A DNA stretch of 64,000 bases from Micromonospora cabrerizensis (GCF_022230955.1 NZ_JAKKFI010000060.1:62001-126000), one strand, 5' to 3'; shown: positions 52,390 to 62,722, counted from the stretch's first letter. Notes: a model not told the origin generated them from the sequence alone. Numbers and translations: made by a program.

Positions 52390-52751
52390 ATCTCCGTCCC
52401 GGCCTGCTCCATCACCGGGCGGACCTCCATGGCGCCGCCGTAGCGGACGTCCGGCCAGCGGGCAGCGATCTCGGCGGCCCGCTGCGGGCTGTCGCACTCG
52501 ACGGTCAGGTAACCGGCGAACTGCTCCTTGCTCTCCATGAACGGACCGTCGACGACCTCGGTGCTGCCGTCGATCTGCCGGACCGTCAACGTCTGCGACG
52601 GGTTGGCCAACGCCTGCCCGTCGACCAGCTCGCCGGTCTCGGTCAGCTCCTTCATGATCGCGTCGACCTCGCCGAAGAGAGTGGTGCGGTCCTGCTCGGT
52701 CAGCCCCTCGGTGAAGCCGGGCCGGTTCCAGATCAGCAGCATGTACTTCAC
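52386..52751 (-). CDS. YCII/DGPF domain protein, partner of the ECF42 sigma factor
   Basis: A 121-residue ferredoxin-like YCII protein. It begins KYMLLIWNRPG after the start and carries DGPFMESKEQFAGYLTVEC, the DGPF motif that names the family. Genes of this type precede ECF42 sigma genes; their biochemical role is unknown. GAGGAGCACCGCC precedes GTG 52751. The 138 nt upstream contain TGTCGG (minus strand), a weak match to the TGTCGA -35 reported for ECF42 promoters, but no matching -10. Confidence 0.9.
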   Translation of the reverse strand: MKYMLLIWNRPGFTEGLTEQDRTTLFGEVDAIMKELTETGELVDGQALANPSQTLTVRQIDGSTEVVDGPFMESKEQFAGYLTVECDSPQRAAEIAARWPDVRYGGAMEVRPVMEQAGTEM

Positions 52752-52889
52752 GGCGGTGCTCCTCAGCTCTGGTCGCACCCCCGGTCGGGGCGCGGCTCAC
52801 CGAAGGGTCGGAGCCGACAACCCGTTCCCTACGGCGTACCGAAGAAAATCGCAGATAACCTCGCCGGTGGTGGTCCCACGCCGGTCGGA

Positions 52890-54164
52890 TCAGCGGCGAT
52901 CGGGCCGGCCGGGCACCTGCCGGGGCTGCTGGCGCCCGCCGCCGACATCCAACGAGGCCCGGTCGGCGGCCGACGTACCGGAGGACCAGCCCTCGGCGTC
53001 CCGGACGCTGAGCCGGTGCCGGGTCACGCCGGGAAAGAGCGTGTCCAGTCGCTCCCGGACCGCCTCGCCCCGGGCGGCGAGCACCGGCAACAGTCGCTCC
53101 GCCCCGGCCGTCTCGGCCGACGCCTGGTCCGCCGCCTCGGTCGCCGCCTCGGTCGCCGCCTCGGTCGCCGTGCGCAGCCGCTCGCCGATCCGCAGCGCGA
53201 ACGCGTTGAGGAAGGACTCGTCCCACACCTTCGTGCGCCGCCCCGACCCCGACCGCCGCTCGGCACGCCCACGCAGCATGGCGGCCGTGGCCTGGACCAG
53301 CAGCGACGTGTAGAGCAGCTCCACCGCCACCAGGTCGGCCGGCCAACCCAGCACGGTGGCGAAGCCGAGATCGTCGGACCAGACCGCCTCGCACCTGTTC
53401 GCCGCCGCCACCTCCTGCACCAGCAGCGCCTTCGCACCCGCGTACGGGCTGTCGGTGCTCAGGCGTACCCCGCCGGGCAGGTCGCCGCGCTCCGACCCAG
53501 CGGCCAGCAGCGCCTCGTCGATGCTGTGCCGGGCGATCAGCTCCTGCGCCTTACCGGTCAACGCCTCCGCCTCGGCCGGAAAGGTGGTCGACTCGGCCTT
53601 GGCCAGCAGCGCCCGGACCCGGTCCAACATCGGGGAGCCGCTGCGCGTACCCGCCGACCGTGCGGTGAGCGCGCCGGTCGTGCCCGGCGGTGGGCGCAAC
53701 ACCGCGATCGGCGGCAGGCTCTCCACCAGCGCGAGAGTGTCCACGGCCGCGCGGAGCGCGTCGGCCCGGTCCAGCCCCTCCGCGGCGGTCCAGGCAGCCA
53801 GCACGTCATGGCCTGTGTCCCGTGCCTCGGAGGTCAACTCGTGAAGCTGGTCGTCCCACCAGGCGGGGACCGGTTCGGCCTGCGCACGCCGTTGGGCGGC
53901 CATCGCGCTGCGGACGAGCCGCGCCGAGCGGGCGTCGAGCCGCCGGCTGGTGATCCGGTCCACGTCGACCGGCTGCCAGCCGCGCGGCCAGAGCCGGCCC
54001 AGAGCGCGGACCAGGCGACGCAGCAGGGCCGCGTCCACCGCCGTGGTGCCGTCCGCCGCGCCGGTGCCGACCATCAGTTGGTCCAGCTGCCGTTCGGCCT
54101 GCCGTACGTCGGTGCCGCGCACCGCCGCGAGTGCGTTGGCGACGAGTTCGTCCGCGTCCGGCAC
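52890..54164 (-). CDS. DUF2786 domain-containing protein
   Basis: A 424-residue soluble protein. The central part has MLDRVRALLAKAESTTFPAE, EALTGKAQELIARHSIDEAL, the DUF2786 signature, and later LYTSLLVQATAAML. The N-terminal ~190 residues are helical with RGWQPVDVDR. A TEAATEAATEAAD stretch is a small repeat, and the end is Gly/Arg-rich. Function unknown. GTG 54164 is chosen for the near-perfect AAGGAGG 5 nt upstream; ATG starts at 54221 and 54227 have none. Confidence 0.8.
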   Translation of the reverse strand: MPDADELVANALAAVRGTDVRQAERQLDQLMVGTGAADGTTAVDAALLRRLVRALGRLWPRGWQPVDVDRITSRRLDARSARLVRSAMAAQRRAQAEPVPAWWDDQLHELTSEARDTGHDVLAAWTAAEGLDRADALRAAVDTLALVESLPPIAVLRPPPGTTGALTARSAGTRSGSPMLDRVRALLAKAESTTFPAEAEALTGKAQELIARHSIDEALLAAGSERGDLPGGVRLSTDSPYAGAKALLVQEVAAANRCEAVWSDDLGFATVLGWPADLVAVELLYTSLLVQATAAMLRGRAERRSGSGRRTKVWDESFLNAFALRIGERLRTATEAATEAATEAADQASAETAGAERLLPVLAARGEAVRERLDTLFPGVTRHRLSVRDAEGWSSGTSAADRASLDVGGGRQQPRQVPGRPDRR

Positions 54165-54388
54165 GGGCACCTCCTTCTCGGGCTTCGGTTGCTCGGGCGT
54201 TCCTGCCCTTTCAGGCTGCATGATCATGCCGCTAGTGGTGTGGGAGTCGTGAAACGGGGATGGGGTCGGGCGCGGCTCGGGCCGTGATCGCCGCAGTTCG
54301 GTGTCGTTGTCTGTGGCACGCTGACTGGGCATGTTTCGGCGGGTTCGGGGTAGTTCGGACCTGACCCGAGGTGGATGCGAGGTGTGTG

Positions 54389-54889
54389 GTGGCCGATTCG
54401 AGCCTGCCGAGCGCACGCACCGTGCCGGGCGCAGGTGCCGTCGATGCACGTTCCTCCACGCTCGTCGGCGTCCTGATCGGCATCGCGATCATGGCCGCGG
54501 TGGACGAGATCGTCTTCCACCAGTTGCTGGCGTGGCACCACTTCTACGACCGGTCCACCCCGTCGGTGGCACTGCTCTCCGACGGGCTGCTGCACGCCGC
54601 CGAGGTGATCATCCTGGTCGGTGGGTTCTTCTGGTTCGCCGACCTGCGTCGACGGCGTGCCCTGTCGACCCGGTTGGCCTGGGGTGGCTTCCTGCTCGGC
54701 GCCGGAGGGTTCCAGGTCTTCGACGGGGTGGTCGACCACAAGGTGCTCCGGCTGCACCAGATCCGCTACGGCGTACACCTGCTGCCGTACGACGTGGTGT
54801 GGATCGCGTCCGGCGCGGTGCTGCTGCTGGCCGGGGCCGGTCTGCTCTGGTGGGCCCGGTCCCGACGGTCGGGCGACGGGCGCCGATGA
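54389..54889 (+). CDS. DUF2243 domain-containing membrane protein
   Basis: A 166-residue protein with four transmembrane helices and conserved His residues inside them (VDEIVFHQLLAWHHFYD, DGLLHAAEV, FDGVVDHKVLRLHQIR). DUF2243 proteins commonly sit next to CtaG-like cytochrome c oxidase assembly genes, as here, and may act in haem/copper handling. Start uncertain among GTG 54371, 54386 and 54389; GCGAGG fits the last best. The stop overlaps the next start by ATGA. Confidence 0.85.
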   Translation: MADSSLPSARTVPGAGAVDARSSTLVGVLIGIAIMAAVDEIVFHQLLAWHHFYDRSTPSVALLSDGLLHAAEVIILVGGFFWFADLRRRRALSTRLAWGGFLLGAGGFQVFDGVVDHKVLRLHQIRYGVHLLPYDVVWIASGAVLLLAGAGLLWWARSRRSGDGRR

Positions 54890-55797
54890 CGGTGGCCGTG
54901 CCGCCCGCGTTCGCGCACGGTGGGCACGTTGCGGACGGCCCGAGCTGGTTCCCGCTGCTCCCGGTCGTGCTGCTGGCCGTCGGCTACCTGCTGGCGGCCG
55001 CACGCGACCCGCGGGGGTGGGACCACCGGCGCACCGCCGCCTGGCTGGTCGGCTGCGCCCTGCTGGCGGTGGCCCTCGGGCCGCTGGGCCAACTCCCCGA
55101 CGACCCGCGCGGGCACATGGCGCAGCACCTGCTGCTCGGCATGCTGGCCCCGCTCGGGCTGGTGCTCGGCGCTCCGGTGACCCTGCTGCTGCGGGTCGCC
55201 CCGCCGCCGGTACGCCGGGTGGTGGGCCGGCTGCTGCGCGCCCGAGCGCTGCACCTGCTCGCCCACCCGGTCACCGCCGCGCTGCTCAGCACCGGAGGGC
55301 TGGCGCTGGTGCTGCTCACCCCGCTGTACGCGGCGGCCGAACGTCACACCGCGCTGCACCACGCCCTGCACCTGCACTATGTGGCCGCCGGGTACCTGTT
55401 CGCCTGGTCCCTGGCCGGGCCGGACCCAGCCCCGCGTCGTCCGGGACTGGCGGTACGGGTGGGCGCGCTCCTGGGCGCGGCGGCCGGTCACGCCGTGCTG
55501 GCCAAGTACCTGTACGCGCATGCCGAAACCCTGCCGCCCGGCCTCACCGACCGAGATCCGGCGGCGTTCCAGTCGGCCGCCCAGCTCATGTACTACGGCG
55601 GTGACCTGGCGGAGCTGCTCCTGGCGGTGGCCCTCTTCGCCACCTGGTACAACCGCCCCAACCGCCTGCGCCCGCCCCGCTCCACCCGGTCGCCCCGCCC
55701 CACCCGGTCGCACCGCTCCACCCGGTCGCACCGCTCCACCCGGTTGATCAAGAAGTTTGCGTCACCAGGGAACGATTCTTTGACGCAAACTTCTTGA
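54886..55797 (+). CDS. cytochrome c oxidase assembly protein (CtaG/caa3 type) with aberrant C-terminal tail
   Basis: A 303-residue membrane protein with about seven helices. HMAQHLLLGMLAPLGLVLGAP, HHALHLHYVAAGYLFAW and QLMYYGGDLAELLLAVALF are the conserved His-bearing helices of the CtaG_Bsub family, which helps insert copper into haem-copper oxidases. The family ends near FATWY. Here the reading frame continues through four hexapeptide repeats (RSTRSH-like) and then 17 residues encoded by a hairpin element, which also provides the stop. Confidence 0.88.
   Translation: MTVAVPPAFAHGGHVADGPSWFPLLPVVLLAVGYLLAAARDPRGWDHRRTAAWLVGCALLAVALGPLGQLPDDPRGHMAQHLLLGMLAPLGLVLGAPVTLLLRVAPPPVRRVVGRLLRARALHLLAHPVTAALLSTGGLALVLLTPLYAAAERHTALHHALHLHYVAAGYLFAWSLAGPDPAPRRPGLAVRVGALLGAAAGHAVLAKYLYAHAETLPPGLTDRDPAAFQSAAQLMYYGGDLAELLLAVALFATWYNRPNRLRPPRSTRSPRPTRSHRSTRSHRSTRLIKKFASPGNDSLTQTS
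55678..55746 (+). repeat. 18-nt tandem repeat in the 3' end of the CtaG gene
   Basis: Three full units and one partial unit of CGCTCCACCCGGTCGCAC, encoding RSTRSP, RPTRSH, RSTRSH and RSTRL. Unit length is six codons, so copy-number change would not shift the frame. Confidence 0.85.
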
Positions 55798-55802
55798 TCA
55801 AC
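55743..55802. repeat. 60-nt palindromic element with perfect 22-bp stem
   Basis: Left arm 55743-55764 and right arm 55781-55802 are exact reverse complements (outer part GTTGATCAAGAAG), with a 16-nt loop. It lies between convergent genes and can act as a terminator, yet its left arm and loop are translated as the last residues of the CtaG protein and the stop TGA (55795-55797) is in the right arm. Confidence 0.85.
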
Positions 55803-55830
55803 TCGACGGTACGGGCGCTGCCAGCCGAGG

Positions 55831-57015
55831 TCACTGCCAATCGGTGAGGATCTCCTCGACCGGTAGGGCGTCCCGTTCCGGGTCCGGAGCGGGAGCCGGT
55901 CGGGCAGTCGGTGTCCGGTCGAAGCGCGGCGCTGGTGCCGGCTGGATCTCGCCACCGACCTCGACGAACGTGCCCCGGGCGGCGTTGTGCGGATGCTGGT
56001 GCGCCTCCCCGGGGGCGAGCACCGGCGCGACGCAGGCATCCAGGTCGGCGAAGACCGCCGTCCACTCGTCCCGGGTCCGCTCGGCGAACCGCTCGGTGAA
56101 CCGTCGCCGCAGCTCGTCCCAGCCGCTCGGGTCGTACTGCGCGGGCAGGTCCGGGTCGTCGGCGAGGTCGAGGCCCGCCAGCAGAACGGCGTAGAAGGCA
56201 GGTTCCATCGCGCCGACGGCCATGAAACCACCGTCCGAGGTGGCGTACGTGTCGTAGAACGGCGCACCGCCGTCGAACATGTTGCGCCCCCGCGGCGCCG
56301 CCCACAGGCCGGTGCCGAGCAGCCCGTGCAGGAACGACGTGAGCAGCGCCGAACCGTCCACCATGGCCGCGTCGACCACCTGACCGGCACCGGAGCGTTC
56401 CCGTTCGAGCAGCGCGGCCAGCACGCCGACGGCCAGCAGCATCCCACCTCCGCCGAAGTCGCCGAGCAGGTTCATCGGCGCGTACGGGCGCTCGCCGGCC
56501 CGCCCCAGCGGCTCCAACGCCCCGGCGACCGCGATGTAGTCGATGTCGTGCCCGGCGCGGGCTGCCAGTGGGCCGTCCTGGCCCCAGCCGGTCATCCGCG
56601 CGTACACCAGCCGGGGGTTGCGGGCCTGGCACACCTCCGGGCCGAAGCCGAGCCGCTCGGCGACACCCGGCCGGTACGCCTCGACCAGCACGTCCGCCCG
56701 CTCGGTCAGGCGCAGGAGGTCCGCCACCCCGGCCGGGGACTTCAGGTCCAGCGTGGTGACCCGCCGGCCGCGCTGCAACGGCCCGCCGGTCGGCGCGGCC
56801 AGGCGTCCCGCACCCGGGGCGCCCGGCCGGTCCACCCGCACCACGTCGGCGCCGAGGTCCGCCAGCACCATGCACCCGAACGGCGCAGGGGCGAGGCTCG
56901 CCAGCTCGACCACCCGCACCCCGGCGAGCGGCCCGCCCCGCGTCGAGCCGCCCGTTGCGGTGCCCGGGTGTTCGGCCGGGGCCGGTCCGCCGGGGCTCGG
57001 CCAGGAGGCCGTCAC
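55831..57015 (-). CDS. CaiB/BaiF family CoA transferase
   Basis: A 394-residue class III CoA transferase. LAGVRVVELASLAPAPFGCM starts the fold, VEAYRPGVAERLGFG is the conserved CoA site, and GHDIDYIAVAG and NLLGDFGGGGMLLAVGVLAA flank the active-site region. Members move CoA between carboxylic acids; alpha-methylacyl-CoA racemases are close relatives and cannot be excluded. GTG 57015 overlaps the stop of the FadB-like gene, so it is the last gene of the minus-strand beta-oxidation operon. Confidence 0.88.
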   Translation of the reverse strand: MTASWPSPGGPAPAEHPGTATGGSTRGGPLAGVRVVELASLAPAPFGCMVLADLGADVVRVDRPGAPGAGRLAAPTGGPLQRGRRVTTLDLKSPAGVADLLRLTERADVLVEAYRPGVAERLGFGPEVCQARNPRLVYARMTGWGQDGPLAARAGHDIDYIAVAGALEPLGRAGERPYAPMNLLGDFGGGGMLLAVGVLAALLERERSGAGQVVDAAMVDGSALLTSFLHGLLGTGLWAAPRGRNMFDGGAPFYDTYATSDGGFMAVGAMEPAFYAVLLAGLDLADDPDLPAQYDPSGWDELRRRFTERFAERTRDEWTAVFADLDACVAPVLAPGEAHQHPHNAARGTFVEVGGEIQPAPAPRFDRTPTARPAPAPDPERDALPVEEILTDWQ

Positions 57016-59168
57016 GCGACGGCCGGTTCGGCGGGGCGGGCGGCCAGTCGGTCGACCAGATCGGCCGGGGGTGTGAACCGGTCGCCGTAGCGCTCGGCCA
57101 GTTCGGTGGCGCGGGCCGCGAAGCCGGCCGGGCCGCCCGCGTACTGGCGGACGTAGCGGATCACCCCTCCCGTCCAGGCCGGGAAACCGATGCCGAAGAT
57201 CGAGCCGATGTTGGCGTCGGTCTCGGTCCGCAGCACTCCCTCGTCGAGGCAGCGCAGCGCGTCCAGCGCCTCGGCGAAGAGCATCCGCTCCTGGAGGTCG
57301 GTGAACGGCACCGCCCGACCCGCGTCGGTGGCCAGGTCGATGAGGCCGGGCCAGAGCCGGCCCCGGGTGCCGTCGTCGTAGGAGTAGAAGCCGCGCCCGC
57401 CGGCGCGCCCCGGCCGGTCGTACGCGTCGACCAGCTCGTCCACGAGCCGGTGCGCGGGCAGCGGCAGGTACTCCTCGCTGGCCGCCTCGAATTGACGGCG
57501 GATCCGCTGGATCAGGGTGAGGCTGACCTCGTCGGCCAGCGCGAGCGGCCCGGTCGGGTAGCCGGCCTGGAGGGCGGCCTGCTCCACGGACGCGGCGGGA
57601 ACACCCTCGGCGACCATGCCGACCGCCTCGTCGATGAACCGGCCGATCACCCGGCTGGTGAAGAAGCCCCGGCCGTCGTTGACCACGATCGGGGTCTTGC
57701 CGATCCGCCGGCCCAGGTCGAAGGCCCGCGCCAGCGCGGCGTCACCGGTCTGTTCGCCGACCACGATCTCCAGCAGGGGCATCCGGTCCACCGGGGAGAA
57801 GAAGTGCATGCCGATGAAGTCGGCCGGGCGGTCCACACCCGTGGCGAGCCCGGTGATCGGCAGAGTGGAGGTGTTGGAGGCGATGAGCGCGCCGGGTGCC
57901 AGCACCGGCAGTACCTCGGCGAAGACCGCCTGCTTCAGCGCCGGGTCCTCGAAGACCGCCTCGATCACCGCGTCGCAGCCGGCCAACGCGTCCACCTGGT
58001 CGGTGGTGGTGATCCGGGCCAGCACGGCACGGGCGTCCGCCTCCGTGGCACGGCCCTTGCGCACCCTGCGGGCCAGCAGCCGCTCGGCGTGCTCCCGGGC
58101 GCGTCCCGCGGCCTCCGGTGAGACGTCCCTGACCACGACGTCCAGGCCGGCGCTGGCGCAGGCGTACGCGATGCCCGCGCCCATCATGCCGGCGCCGAGC
58201 ACCGCCACCCGGCGTACCGGGGGGACGTCCACACCGGATGGTCGGGCGGCACCACCGTTGACGGCCTTCAGGTCGAAGAAGAAGGCCCCGATCATGTTCT
58301 TGGCGACCTGTCCGGTGAGCAGCCCGATCAGGTGCCGGGTCTCCACGGTCAGCGCGGTCTCCAGGTCGACCTGCGCGCCCTCGACGGCGGCGGCGAGGAT
58401 CGCCTCGGGCGCGGGCAGCCGGGCACCCTTGAGCTGCTTGCGCAGGGTGGCCGGGAAGGCGGGCAGCTGGGCGGCCAGCGAACGGCTGGCCGGGGTGCCG
58501 CCGGGCATCCGGTAGTCCGGTCGGTCCCACGGCTGCGTGGGGTGCGGGTTCGCCGCGATCCAGGCCCGTGCGTGGTCCAGCATCTCGGTGGGCGTGGCGA
58601 CCACCTCGTCCACGATGCCGGTGGCCAGGGCGTCGGCCGGTCGCATCCGCCGGCCGGTGAGCAGCACCGTGGTCAGCGCACCCGCCAGGCCGAGCATCCG
58701 TACCGTCCGGGTGACCCCGCCGGCCCCGGGCAGCAGGCCCAGGGTCACCTCGGGCAGCCCGAGCCGGCTGTCCGGCGCGTCCAGCGCGATCCGGTGGTGA
58801 CAGGCGAGCGCGATCTCCAGGCCGCCGCCGAGCGCGGAGCCGTTGACGGCCGCGACCACCGGCCGGCCCAGCGTCTCCAGGCGGCGCAGGTCCCGTTTGA
58901 TGGTGCCGAGCAGCTCCGCCAGCGCGGGCGCGTCGGCGCGGGTGGCCCGGATCATCTCGGGCAGGTCGCCGCCGGCGAAGAAGGTCGGCTTCGCGCTGGT
59001 GACGATGACCCCGGTCAGCTCTTCGCGTTCGGCCTCCAGCCGGTCGAGCACCGCGCTCATCGAGGCGGCGTACGCCCGGTTCATGGTGTTGGCGGACTGG
59101 TCGGGGTCGTCCAGGGTGAGCGTGACGATGCCGTCGGCGCCGCGGTCGTACCGGATGGTGGTGGTCAT
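57012..59168 (-). CDS. fadB: bifunctional enoyl-CoA hydratase / 3-hydroxyacyl-CoA dehydrogenase (FadB-like)
   Basis: A 718-residue multifunctional enzyme of fatty acid beta-oxidation. Residues 1-190 are a crotonase domain (FAGGDLPEM, NGSALGGGLEIALACHHRIA). An NAD-binding domain begins near 320 (VLGAGMMGAGIAYACA), followed by the 3-hydroxyacyl-CoA dehydrogenase core (GMHFFSPVDRMPLLEIV, NDGRGFFTSR). It hydrates enoyl-CoA and oxidises the L-3-hydroxyacyl-CoA. GGAGGACGACC precedes ATG 59168. The thiolase gene lies 14 nt upstream. Confidence 0.95.
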   Translation of the reverse strand: MTTTIRYDRGADGIVTLTLDDPDQSANTMNRAYAASMSAVLDRLEAEREELTGVIVTSAKPTFFAGGDLPEMIRATRADAPALAELLGTIKRDLRRLETLGRPVVAAVNGSALGGGLEIALACHHRIALDAPDSRLGLPEVTLGLLPGAGGVTRTVRMLGLAGALTTVLLTGRRMRPADALATGIVDEVVATPTEMLDHARAWIAANPHPTQPWDRPDYRMPGGTPASRSLAAQLPAFPATLRKQLKGARLPAPEAILAAAVEGAQVDLETALTVETRHLIGLLTGQVAKNMIGAFFFDLKAVNGGAARPSGVDVPPVRRVAVLGAGMMGAGIAYACASAGLDVVVRDVSPEAAGRAREHAERLLARRVRKGRATEADARAVLARITTTDQVDALAGCDAVIEAVFEDPALKQAVFAEVLPVLAPGALIASNTSTLPITGLATGVDRPADFIGMHFFSPVDRMPLLEIVVGEQTGDAALARAFDLGRRIGKTPIVVNDGRGFFTSRVIGRFIDEAVGMVAEGVPAASVEQAALQAGYPTGPLALADEVSLTLIQRIRRQFEAASEEYLPLPAHRLVDELVDAYDRPGRAGGRGFYSYDDGTRGRLWPGLIDLATDAGRAVPFTDLQERMLFAEALDALRCLDEGVLRTETDANIGSIFGIGFPAWTGGVIRYVRQYAGGPAGFAARATELAERYGDRFTPPADLVDRLAARPAEPAVA

Positions 59169-59182
59169 GGTCGTCCTCCGGG

Positions 59183-60386
<1,204 letters not shown>

Positions 60387-60397
<11 letters not shown>

Positions 60398-61553
60398 GGG
60401 CGATCAGCTCCTTCATGATCTCGTTGGTGCCGCCGTAGATCTTCTGGACGCGGGCGTCGGCGTACATCCGGGCGATCGGGTACTCCGTCGTGTAGCCGTA
60501 GCCGCCGAACAGTTGCAGGCACCGGTCGACGACCTCGCACTGCCCGTCGGTGAGCCAGGATTTCGCCATCGCCGCGGTGGCCACGTCCAGGTCGCCGCGG
60601 CTGTGTCGGACGATGCAGTCGTCCAGGAAGACCCGGCTGACCCGGGTGCGGGTGGCGCACTCGGCGAGCACCATCCGGGTGTTCTGGTGGCCCATCAGGG
60701 TCTTGCCGAAGGCCGTGCGCTCCTTGGCGTACGCGACGGTCAGCGCGACGGCCCGTTCCATGGCCGCGACCGCGCCGACGCCGATCACCAGTCGTTCCTG
60801 CGGGAGCTGCTGCATGAGCTGGATGAAACCCAGCCCCTCGGCGCCGCCGAGCAGGTTGGCCGCCGGCACCCGGAACTCGTCGAAGAACAGCTCGGCGGTG
60901 TCGTTGGCGTGCAGCCCGATCTTGGACAGCAGCCGGCCCCGGCGGAAGCCCTCCGGGTCACCGCTCACCTCGCAGACCAGCAGCGAGACACCGGCCGCCC
61001 GCTGCTCGGGGTCGGTCTTCACGGCCACGATGATCAGATCGGCCAGGCCGCCGTTGGTGATGAACGTCTTCGCGCCCGTGACCAGGTAGTCGTCGCCGTC
61101 CCGGACCGCCCGGGTGCGCATCGCCTGAAGGTCGGAGCCGCCGTCCGGCTCGGTCATCGCGATCGCACCGACCAGCTCGCCGCTGCACAGGCCGGGCAGC
61201 CACCGTCGCTTCTGCTCCTCGCTGCCGTACGCCACCAGGTACCCCGTGACGATGCCACTGTGGACGGCCAGCCCGAGGCTGCTCTCCCCGGTGTACGCCT
61301 GCTCGTGCAGCATGACGGCCTCGTGGGTGAACCCGCCGCCCCCGCCGCCGTACTCTTCCGGGACGGACAGACCGAGCAGCCCCAGCTCACCGGCGCGCCG
61401 GTAGTGCTCACGGTCCGGGTGGCCCTGGGTCAGCAGGCGGTCGGCGTGCGGCAACACCTCCTTGGTGAAGAAGGTGCGGGCCAGGTCGGCCAGGTCGTCG
61501 TGCTCCGGCTCGCGCCAGGGCGAGGGGGGACCGTCGAGCGGGGGCGTCGGCAT
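60387..61553 (-). CDS. acyl-CoA dehydrogenase
   Basis: A 388-residue FAD enzyme and first gene of the beta-oxidation operon. [15 protein letters not shown] and [15 protein letters not shown] are flavin and substrate contacts; [12 protein letters not shown] and [14 protein letters not shown] are typical C-terminal domain motifs. The segment [11 protein letters not shown] has Gly where medium-chain enzymes have the catalytic Glu, as in long-chain/isovaleryl types where the base lies elsewhere. ATG 61553 follows GAGGGTGGTGCAC. Confidence 0.93.
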
Positions 61554-61639
61554 GTGCACCACCCTCGCGCGCTGTTGGCGACCTGTCAATAAGTCTCGAT
61601 GATGGTTGGGCTGGGTCGCTGATGGGCGAGGATCGTGCC

Positions 61640-61957
61640 ATGAGTGCCACGCCTCCCGCCCTGCTCGACGGTGCCCGGGTCACCATGTTCGCCAACCTGG
61701 AGCCGGGGCAGCTGCCGACCGGTGCGACCCGCCACTCCGTCGAGGGCTTCGCTGAGCTGGTCGTACGCCTCGCGATCGCCCGTTACGACGACGACGTGGA
61801 TGCCTACCTCTTCTACTGCACGAGTGACTGGGTGGTCGTGACGGACACGTTTCATCCAACCGAGGCGGAGGCTGTCGCCCAGGCGGAGCGGGAGTTCGGG
61901 GACGTGAGCTTCGTGCGAGTTTCACCAACCCTCGGTGACCTGGAGGTCCAGCGCTGA
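61640..61957 (+). CDS. small conserved protein of unknown function
   Basis: A 105-residue soluble protein with an alpha/beta look: VTMFANLEPGQLPTGATRHS, then VDAYLFYCTSDWVVVTDTFH and AVAQAEREFGDVSFVRV. I do not recognise a characterised family. ATG 61640 has GCGAGGA 6 nt upstream; an in-frame ATG at 61622 does not. Its stop codon (TGA 61955-61957) is formed by the first three bases of the 77-nt palindromic element. Confidence 0.6.
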   Translation: MSATPPALLDGARVTMFANLEPGQLPTGATRHSVEGFAELVVRLAIARYDDDVDAYLFYCTSDWVVVTDTFHPTEAEAVAQAEREFGDVSFVRVSPTLGDLEVQR

Positions 61958-62031
61958 TCGACTCGGATTTCTGCAACTCGGGGTGTCCCCTGGCGCCGGA
62001 CAACCCGAGTTCAAGGAAACCAAGTTGATCA
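61955..62031. repeat. 77-nt palindromic element, copy 2
   Basis: Arms 61955-61988 and 61998-62031 (34 nt each) around a 9-nt loop, pairing at 27 of 34 positions. It begins TGATCGACTCGG like copy 1 at 3780-3856 and has the same total, arm and loop lengths. It lies between the small conserved gene and the TetR promoter. Confidence 0.85.
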
Positions 62032-62054
62032 AGGGCTGGCCTGCGAGCTCCCGA

Positions 62055-62067
62055 TAGGGTCGGGCAG
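62055..62067 (+). promoter_or_regulatory. leaderless promoter of the TetR gene
   Basis: TAGGGT (62055-62060), 7-nt spacer, ATG 62068, without a ribosome binding site; same geometry as the acyl-CoA dehydrogenase promoter at 1414. Confidence 0.6.
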
Positions 62068-62712
62068 ATGAGTGTCGAGACGGCTCCGCGCCGCCGCCGT
62101 TTGGAGCCGGACGCCCGGCGGGGGCAGATCCTGGCCTGTGCGGTCCGGCTGTTCGGCGAGCGCCCGTACGCGGACGTCTCGACCACCGACATCGCACGGG
62201 AGGCCGGTGTCGCCCGCGGCCTGGTCAACCACTACTTCGGCGCGAAGAAGGACCTCTACCTGGAGGTCGTCCGGGTCATGGTGACCATCCCGGAGGTCGC
62301 CGTGGAGCGCCTGCCCAAGGGAGACCTGCGGACCCGGGTCGACGCCAGCGTCACCTGGTTCCTCGACGTGGTGTCCCGGCACAGCACCTCCTGGCTCGCC
62401 GCCGTCACCGCCCGGGGGATGGGCGGCGACGCCGACGTCGAGCGGGTGCTCGCCGAGGCCGAAGAGGTCGCCGCGGACCGGATGCTCGTCGCCGTCGGAC
62501 TGGCCGGCCAGGCCGCGCACCACCAGGAGCTTCGCGGCATGGTGCGGGCGTACTGCGGGTTGGCGACGTCGACCGCCCGGGAGTGGCTCCAGCGTGGCGC
62601 GCTGACCCGCCCCCAGGTGCACCTGCTGCTCACCACCACCCTGCTGACCATCGTCGAACAGGTCATCCCGCAGGTCATCGCCGACAGCGAGCCGGCTCGG
62701 CCCCAGGCCTGA
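62068..62712 (+). CDS. TetR/AcrR family transcriptional regulator
   Basis: A 214-residue regulator. The N-terminal helix-turn-helix reads GQILACAVRLFGERPYADVS, TTDIAREAGVARGLVNHYFG and AKKDLYLEVVRVM. The C-terminal helical domain would bind an effector such as an acyl-CoA. Located close to the beta-oxidation operon, it may repress it, but no shared palindrome is evident in the operon promoter. Ends 10 nt before the convergent zf-HC2 gene. Confidence 0.92.
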   Translation: MSVETAPRRRRLEPDARRGQILACAVRLFGERPYADVSTTDIAREAGVARGLVNHYFGAKKDLYLEVVRVMVTIPEVAVERLPKGDLRTRVDASVTWFLDVVSRHSTSWLAAVTARGMGGDADVERVLAEAEEVAADRMLVAVGLAGQAAHHQELRGMVRAYCGLATSTAREWLQRGALTRPQVHLLLTTTLLTIVEQVIPQVIADSEPARPQA

Positions 62713-62722
62713 GGGGGTTCGC

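Noticed and set aside
52390..53394. N-terminal extension of the ECF sigma factor
   Set aside because: Open frame only; it overlaps the YCII and DUF2786 genes on the same strand. GTG 52389 is at the usual overlap with the YCII stop.
55678..55746. CRISPR-like array
   Set aside because: The 18-nt units are directly abutting with no spacers and encode a hexapeptide repeat.
61584..61589. TTGACA -35 box for the beta-oxidation operon (minus strand)
   Set aside because: No -10-like sequence occurs 16-18 nt downstream (only GC-rich sequence).
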